This document shows positions 61,698 to 64,000 of a stretch of 64,000 bases of DNA, in pieces (position 1 is the stretch's first letter; each line of letters begins with the position of its first letter). Origin of the DNA: Mesotaenium endlicherianum (taxonomy: Eukaryota; Streptophyta; Zygnematophyceae; Zygnematales; Mesotaeniaceae); assembly GCA_009602735.1 (NCBI GenBank), contig WELA01010214.1, positions 448,294-512,293 of the forward strand, given 5' to 3'. The position numbers were made by a program, and so were the translations under genes. Below the pieces are notes generated by a model. That model saw only the letters and a list, made by a program, of their open reading frames with translations. It had not been told where the DNA came from and searched no databases.

Positions 61698-63041
61698 ACA
61701 GATTTTGCTGAGGCTGGTCTCGGCTTAGTCCTACAACCACCTCTCCCATAGCCACCTCGAGAGTAACCACCTCTCCCTCTAGACTGCAAAGCATTTATAC
61801 TCATACTCCTACTCATCATCCTGATTGTCCTCAGCCTGATCTCCTTCAATTGCGTTGGAGGAATCGTCTGGCTTTTTGACAATCTTAGACACCAAAGCAT
61901 TACTCTCGCCCTTGTGATTGAACTGCTGCTGATCCCAGGTCTCAGCATCTTCGATCAGGTCAGCCAGTTTCTCGTATTTCCTCTCAGCAAAATGACCCGA
62001 GACTTCGGATTTCAAGCCATACCTGAAGTATGCTATCCTATGCCGCTCTGGCAATTCTGGCTGCTTCATCATGCTCTCTTGGAACTTTTGAGCAAACTCA
62101 GCAACTGAAGTGGTCTGCTTTAGTGTCAAGGAGATCATTGCATAGATAGCTTTCTCCTGCTAATTGATGACATCAAACTTCTCTTGCAGTTTCTCGACAA
62201 ACTCTACCCAAGTAGGGTCATCGAGTTGCTGAGCCTTACGCTCTCCTTTCTAATACAGCTACCAGTCTGCTGCACTGCCTTTCAGTATAGCACCAGTGTG
62301 CCTAACCTTCTCGTAATCCTGCAATTTTGGATAGTTCTCCAGCCACTGCTCAACATCAGTGAGAAACTTGATCAGGTAATACTTTATATTTCCCTGAGGA
62401 TCATTGTCCCGGGGAGATTTTGGCTTAGGCTTACTAGGTCTTCTGCCACCACCACCAGTGGTTAGAGAACCCAGCTGGTCTCCGTCACGCAGCAATACCG
62501 TCATGATCCTTTTCTCCTCTTGTTGAGACTGATACATGCTCGCCATTTGCGACTGTGTCTGCACAAATAAGGCTCCCAGATCTACATTCTGAGGTGGTAG
62601 CCCAGCAAACGCAGCAGCAGCAACATTAGCTCGATTAGTAGCAGCTTCGGCATTATCGATTGCTGCCGCTCCGGCTATGTCCGTTGCGCTCAATTGTCTG
62701 CAAATTTGAGGGAGAGGTATGACAGTAGGCACAGTAGGAGGTTGGTTTTGGAGGTTGGCCCTCTCTGTCATCTGCTCTTCCGCCGTCCTTTCATCAGGGG
62801 CCCTCCTGTTTACTGCGTCCTCTACCTCGTTGGCTAAAAGCTCATTCTCAGCCAACTGGGCTGCTACTGCAGCAAGAGCTGCTGCTTGCTCAGCAGCTTC
62901 TTTAGCTCCTGCATCGTGCAGCGTTTCTAAGTAGGTACGGGGTCCAAAGACGCGACTTTTGTCCTGCCCTTTTACAATGTTATCATTGCCCTGAACTTCC
63001 ATTTCCCGAGAGTTGCTAGTTTGAGACCTAGTCCTTATCAT
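61541..63041 (-). pseudogene. gag: gag of E9
   Basis: Minus-strand start MIRTRSQTSNSREMEVQ at 63041. An Ala-rich N-terminal region (EAAEQAAALAAVAAQLAENE) clearly diverged from E1 and E8, but LPPQNVDLGALFVQTQSQM and DVEQWLENYPKLQDYEKVRH are conserved. A stop at about 62259 follows GSAADW; the core resumes at 62138-61809 (AMISLTLKQTTSVAEFAQKF, LPERHRIAYFRYGLKSEVS); CCHC knuckle CYHCQQLGHYREQC near 61700-61655. The family gag stop is lost (Phe codon), so gag reads on to 61541. Confidence 0.85.
61607..61613 (-). promoter_or_regulatory. Slippery heptamer T TTA AAA of E9
   Basis: Minus strand CCT TTA AAA GAC in the gag frame; same phase and context as in E1, E5 and E8. Confidence 0.68.
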
Positions 63042-63059
63042 ACACGACTACTGTGACAA

Positions 63060-63073
63060 CCGCTCCAATACCA
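63060..63073 (-). promoter_or_regulatory. Primer-binding site of E9
   Basis: Minus strand TGGTATTGGAGCGG, tRNA-iMet type with one change, one base inside the LTR. Confidence 0.7.
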
Positions 63074-63074
63074 C

Positions 63075-63784
63075 TGAGATGAATCGACTTACCAATAGGC
63101 AATTAACAATTAATAAAGATCTTCATATCAGCAAGTAATCATTATGTTATTTTCTGTTGATTGATTAAACAGCAAAGGATAAACACACTAGTTGTGGACA
63201 ATACTTGCAAGTCAAATGCAAGTAAACGAGCATCAATAATGCAACAGTAAACTCATACATAACCAAGATTAGAAGGCAGTGCGTATCAACGACTTCTTGC
63301 CATGGATTCAGATCTCTCTCAGTAAGCAGTACAAGAGAATTGGCCTTCTTTCCGAATGCCGAACTCGAGAGCAATACCTAGCATATGTACATGGAATGAG
63401 TACATTGTTCAACGGCAAGTGTGATGGCACCGCCTACCCGGGAGTTGACCACGTTGGTAGGACTTTGGCTAACCAAATCCACAGCCATCTCCCATCATCC
63501 CGAATCGCCATCCACCTTAAGGGTATCATCTGGCCACTCATCTAGCACACCACACTTAGATGCATAGCTAGGCAGTTCGCTGCTGCCGAGTACGGCAGCC
63601 AGCTAGCTGACTGTCAATTTTCAAAGAACTTGTCAACAAGCTGCCCCAAGTCAACAGGCTGACCTACTTGACTTCACCCTCCTGCTATCGGCTGAGTCAT
63701 TTTACTAAGTATTAGATATCTAGCATACTAAATATTATCTAAAGTTCAGCACGCTGAACTTATATAAATATTCTTGATTCATAA
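63075..63784 (-). repeat. 5' LTR of E9 (about 710 bp)
   Basis: Left edge TGAGATGAATCGACTT. The right side fades at TTGATTCATAAA near 63784, where the other LTRs end GATTCATTACA. Confidence 0.8.
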
Positions 63785-63789
63785 ATATA

Positions 63790-63890
63790 ACTTGGTTCAT
63801 GTCCTTTGAACCTTCCAAGGCATTTTCGAAGTTAGAGGAAAGACCTAGAAGAACTCCATGTGGCAAAAGTCAAATGTGCCATTTTTAGGT
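63790..63890 (+). repeat. 100-bp dispersed repeat, copy 2
   Basis: Matches 28039-28138 (CTTGGTTCATGTCC ... CCATGTGGCAAAAGTCAA). The rest to 64000 is unassigned, and the repeat may continue beyond the window. Confidence 0.6.
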
Positions 63891-64000
63891 CAAAAGGACA
63901 TGTGTACATTATTCTAGAAAGAGGTGGCAAGTTTTGGATGTGTTGGGTGCCAACACATCAACATACACCTTCCTAGAAATTACTTATGTAGCAAGTATAT

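Larger units (their letters stand above)
61371..63784 (-). mobile_element. Family A element E9: 5' LTR and gag only
   Basis: Minus-strand 5' end of a copy: LTR 63075-63784, primer site, gag, slippery site and the start of the pol frame, ending at the fusion with a plus-strand LTR at about 61370. Confidence 0.83.

Overview
The window is eukaryotic repeat-rich nuclear DNA with no intact host gene that I can recognise. Almost all of it is retrotransposon and transposon remains inserted into one another. The chromodomain-bearing Ty3/gypsy elements, initiator-Met-type primer sites, a plant-style hAT transposase and a retroelement carrying a cytosine DNA methyltransferase suggest a streptophyte, most likely a charophyte green alga such as a Chara relative. 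That host call is inference; nothing in the sequence proves it.

Region 1 (1-5.6 kb) is visibly GC-rich and unlike the rest. One reading frame runs from base 2 to 4297 and encodes a C5-cytosine DNA methyltransferase, then reverse transcriptase, RNase H, integrase and a PHD finger. There are no frameshifts, only eight internal stop codons. A 137-bp terminal-type repeat follows, with a second copy 1 kb further on.

Region 2 (6.8-44.5 kb) is a pile of one AT-richer chromovirus family, here called family A. E1 and E2 lie on the minus strand (6839-20703). E3 is on the plus strand (21193-25905). It is followed by an LTR split by a 456-bp TRIM element. E4, E5 and E6 are on the plus strand (29277-38364) and E7 is on the minus strand (38365-44480). 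The plan reconstructed from all copies is: LTR of about 720 bp, tRNA-iMet-like primer site, gag with a CCHC knuckle, a T TTA AAA slippery site, protease with DGG, RT, RNase H, integrase with chromodomain, an internal polypurine tract, a TGACAG-rich spacer, a splice-acceptor-like signal, an extra downstream ORF (ORF3), a conserved hairpin, exactly 17 nt, and the 3' LTR. ORF3 comes in two diverged subtypes with no family I recognise.

Region 3 (44.6-60.0 kb) is a decayed hAT transposase gene on the plus strand, split into at least three coding blocks. A 10.4-kb family A composite (46606-57001) interrupts the second block, with target-site duplication AGTGG. A 1261-bp solo LTR of a second family (B), with duplication GTCAA, sits in the second intron.

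Region 4 (60.7-64 kb) holds two truncated family A LTRs fused to the gag end of another minus-strand copy (E9), then a short dispersed repeat also present near 28 kb.

Most coding segments are broken by stops and indels, so this is a fossil bed. Comparing the copies still exposes conserved expression signals: a -1 frameshift site, a probable spliced ORF3 message, duplicated polypurine tracts and a fixed hairpin. The two points most worth following are the methyltransferase/PHD retroelement and the extra ORF3 with its own splice signal.
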